DNA of 6,680 bases, taken from positions 1-6,680 of the forward strand of contig CAZILN010000029.1 in NCBI GenBank assembly GCA_964540005.1, written 5' to 3'. A program made the translations under genes and the position numbers. This document shows, one piece after another, positions 5,147 to 6,680 of the stretch. The stretch's first letter is position 1. Each line of letters opens with the position of its first letter. The notes below the pieces were generated by a model that worked only from the letters and a program-made list of their open reading frames with translations, had not been told where the DNA came from and did not search any database. The stretch is from CAZILN01 sp964540005 (GTDB lineage: Bacteria > Bacteroidota > Bacteroidia > Bacteroidales > SM23-62).

Positions 5147-6680
5147 ATGTTAAGGAATTATTTTGTGATTGCCTTGAGAAATCTTCTCAAGTACAGGCTT
5201 CACTCAATCATTAATGTTTTGGGCCTTTCGGTAGGGATAGCCATCAGCATCCTTATTATGATCCTTGTAAGCAATGAACTCAGCTATGACCGGTATAATG
5301 ACCAGTGGCAGAACATTTACAGGGTAAACCGTAAGGCTTCTATCAGTGATAATACATTTAATCATTCCGTAACGCCTATTGCCCTGGCAGAAACATTGAA
5401 AGCAAGCTCCCCGGAAGTAAGGGAGGCCACCAGGTTATTGCTGGGAAGCCATAAACGAGTGAGTTACCAGGATGTTCATTTCTCGGCTGAAAATTTCTTT
5501 TATACCGACAATTCCTTCTTCAGTATATTCTCAATACCTATTATACTCGGAGATTATGATACTCCTCTCGCTGAAGAATTTTCGATAGTAATAACCCGCG
5601 CTGCTGCAGATAAGTACTTTGGCAGGTCTGATCCTATAGGGGAAGTCTTACAGCTGGACAACGGCTGGAGCTTCACCATTACAGCAGTATGCGAAAATGT
5701 TCCCTCAAATTCTCATTTTCATTTTGATTACCTGGCTTCCCTGAACGGGGTATTGAAGGACTATGAGAATGAGGACTGGTCCCTGGAAATAGTATCCACT
5801 TACTTGCTGCTGCAGGATGAAGCTGATCTGAATGGTATTGAGGCGATTCTGGATGAACTTGTAATGGAAAAGATACAACCTCAGTTAGATGAGATACTGG
5901 GAAGAGGATCGCAAAGATTTGAAAGGGGCGAGGATTACTACCGGTTTTATCTTCAACCCCTGAGCGAAATACACTTTAATACTGATATTGAGAATGAATT
6001 CGAGCCCGGGATACATAAAACCTATATTAATATTTTTGTGCTGGTAGCCATCCTGATACTGATCATAGCCTGCGTCAACTTTATGAACCTGGCAACGGCA
6101 AAATCTGCCGGCCGGGCCAAGGAGGTAGCTCTCAGGAAAGTAGCAGGAGCCTCGAGGAAGCAGATGGTCATCCAGTTCCTGTCCGAATCGGTATTTTTCA
6201 GTTTTGCAGCCCTTTTTCTTTCTCTGGTAATACTGGAACTGCTGCTGCGGCCGTTCAACAGGTTTTCGGGAATGGATCTTGATATTTTTTACCTGCAAAC
6301 TTGGTATCTTGTACCATCCTTCTTTCTTGGATCCCTGCTGATTGGCATATTTTCAGGAAGTTACCCGGCATTCTACCTGTCTGATTTCAATATTATAAGC
6401 ATCCTGAAAGGACGTAATTATGAGGGTATGAGGAGTACCCGTTTGCGTGGGATTCTTGTTCTGGGACAATTTACAGTATCCATTGTACTGACCATTGCCA
6501 GTGTGATCATCTATCAGCAGGTCAGGTTTTTTAGAGAGACCAACCTTGGTTTTAATAAGGATAATGTGGTGGTGGTCCAGCGGGCCTATGCCCTGCAGGA
6601 TAACAAGGAAGCTTTTAAAAAGGAATTGCTGACCCATCCGGGGATCAGTCATGCATCTTTTTCACTTGCCCTGCCGGGAA
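5147..6680 (+). CDS. MacB/FtsX-type ABC transporter permease, 3' end outside window
   Basis: Integral inner-membrane permease of the MacB/FtsX class; such proteins work with a separate ATPase in mechanotransmission or efflux systems, substrate unknown. The frame is open from ATG 5147 to the window edge (511 residues; Bacteroidota members are usually near 800). Order: an N-terminal RNYFVIALRNLLKYR motif, TM1 (about 18-43), a large extracytoplasmic MacB-like core domain (about 44-290, with YDRYND, ITRAAADKYFG and DPIGE, typical of the family), TM2 (292-317), the cytoplasmic coupling stretch with KEVALRKVAGASRKQM (325-340), TM3 (346-368), TM4 (386-410), then an RLRGILVLGQF linker and TM5 (about 434-456) opening the second half-repeat with its own periplasmic domain. 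The N-terminal segment fits an uncleaved anchor. It lies 152 bases after the SiaB-like gene, so it probably has its own promoter. No ATPase gene is visible; one may lie downstream or elsewhere. The frame is undamaged. Confidence 0.93.
   Translation, partial: MLRNYFVIALRNLLKYRLHSIINVLGLSVGIAISILIMILVSNELSYDRYNDQWQNIYRVNRKASISDNTFNHSVTPIALAETLKASSPEVREATRLLLGSHKRVSYQDVHFSAENFFYTDNSFFSIFSIPIILGDYDTPLAEEFSIVITRAAADKYFGRSDPIGEVLQLDNGWSFTITAVCENVPSNSHFHFDYLASLNGVLKDYENEDWSLEIVSTYLLLQDEADLNGIEAILDELVMEKIQPQLDEILGRGSQRFERGEDYYRFYLQPLSEIHFNTDIENEFEPGIHKTYINIFVLVAILILIIACVNFMNLATAKSAGRAKEVALRKVAGASRKQMVIQFLSESVFFSFAALFLSLVILELLLRPFNRFSGMDLDIFYLQTWYLVPSFFLGSLLIGIFSGSYPAFYLSDFNIISILKGRNYEGMRSTRLRGILVLGQFTVSIVLTIASVIIYQQVRFFRETNLGFNKDNVVVVQRAYALQDNKEAFKKELLTHPGISHASFSLALPG

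Noticed and set aside
5885..6298. 137-residue and 78-residue open frames on the minus strand within the permease
   Set aside because: They are antisense to a clearly coding permease with expected motifs in frame; no family features or start signals were seen.
6353..6652. 99-residue open frame on the minus strand at the right end
   Set aside because: Shadow of the permease coding frame, with no recognisable domain.

Overview
The window reads as chromosomal DNA of a member of the Bacteroidota, probably a Bacteroidales-like or marine/anaerobic relative. The support is the gene content: two S46 dipeptidyl-peptidases typical of amino-acid and peptide-fermenting Bacteroidota, a stand-alone SiaB-type (DUF6272) GHKL protein, and a MacB/FtsX-like permease of the large Bacteroidota type. 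Shine-Dalgarno sites are weak or absent at most starts. The genus cannot be told from the sequence. All five recognised genes lie on the + strand, and base and codon use look even throughout, with no sign of recent transfer.

Layout: (1) 2-1780, the 3' part of an S46 dipeptidyl-peptidase gene whose first ~120 codons lie outside the window. (2) 1777-3936, a complete second S46 peptidase with signal peptide and full catalytic triad; its ATG overlaps the stop codon of the first gene (ATGA). (3) 3959-4447, ribonuclease HI, 22 bases downstream. (4) 4491-4994, a SiaB-family GHKL protein, 43 bases further on. (5) 4995-5146, a 152-base gap with small inverted repeats and a possible promoter. (6) 5147 to the window edge, the first 511 codons of an ABC-transporter permease of the MacB/FtsX type.

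How they fit together: the two peptidases are ancient tandem paralogs, very probably translated from one message and exported to the periplasm, where they would release dipeptides from the N-termini of oligopeptides. Both carry Gly where Asp/Glu-specific DPP11 enzymes carry Arg, so both are predicted to be DPP7-like, preferring hydrophobic P1 residues. RNase HI and the SiaB-like protein follow closely and may be co-transcribed, but share no obvious pathway with the peptidases. The permease probably starts a separate transcription unit.

I see no mobile element, CRISPR array, tRNA, rRNA or clear novel system. The two points most worth a second look are the paired peptidases, which may have diverged in specificity, and the SiaB-like protein, which has no SiaC partner in view and lacks a canonical G1 ATP-binding box.
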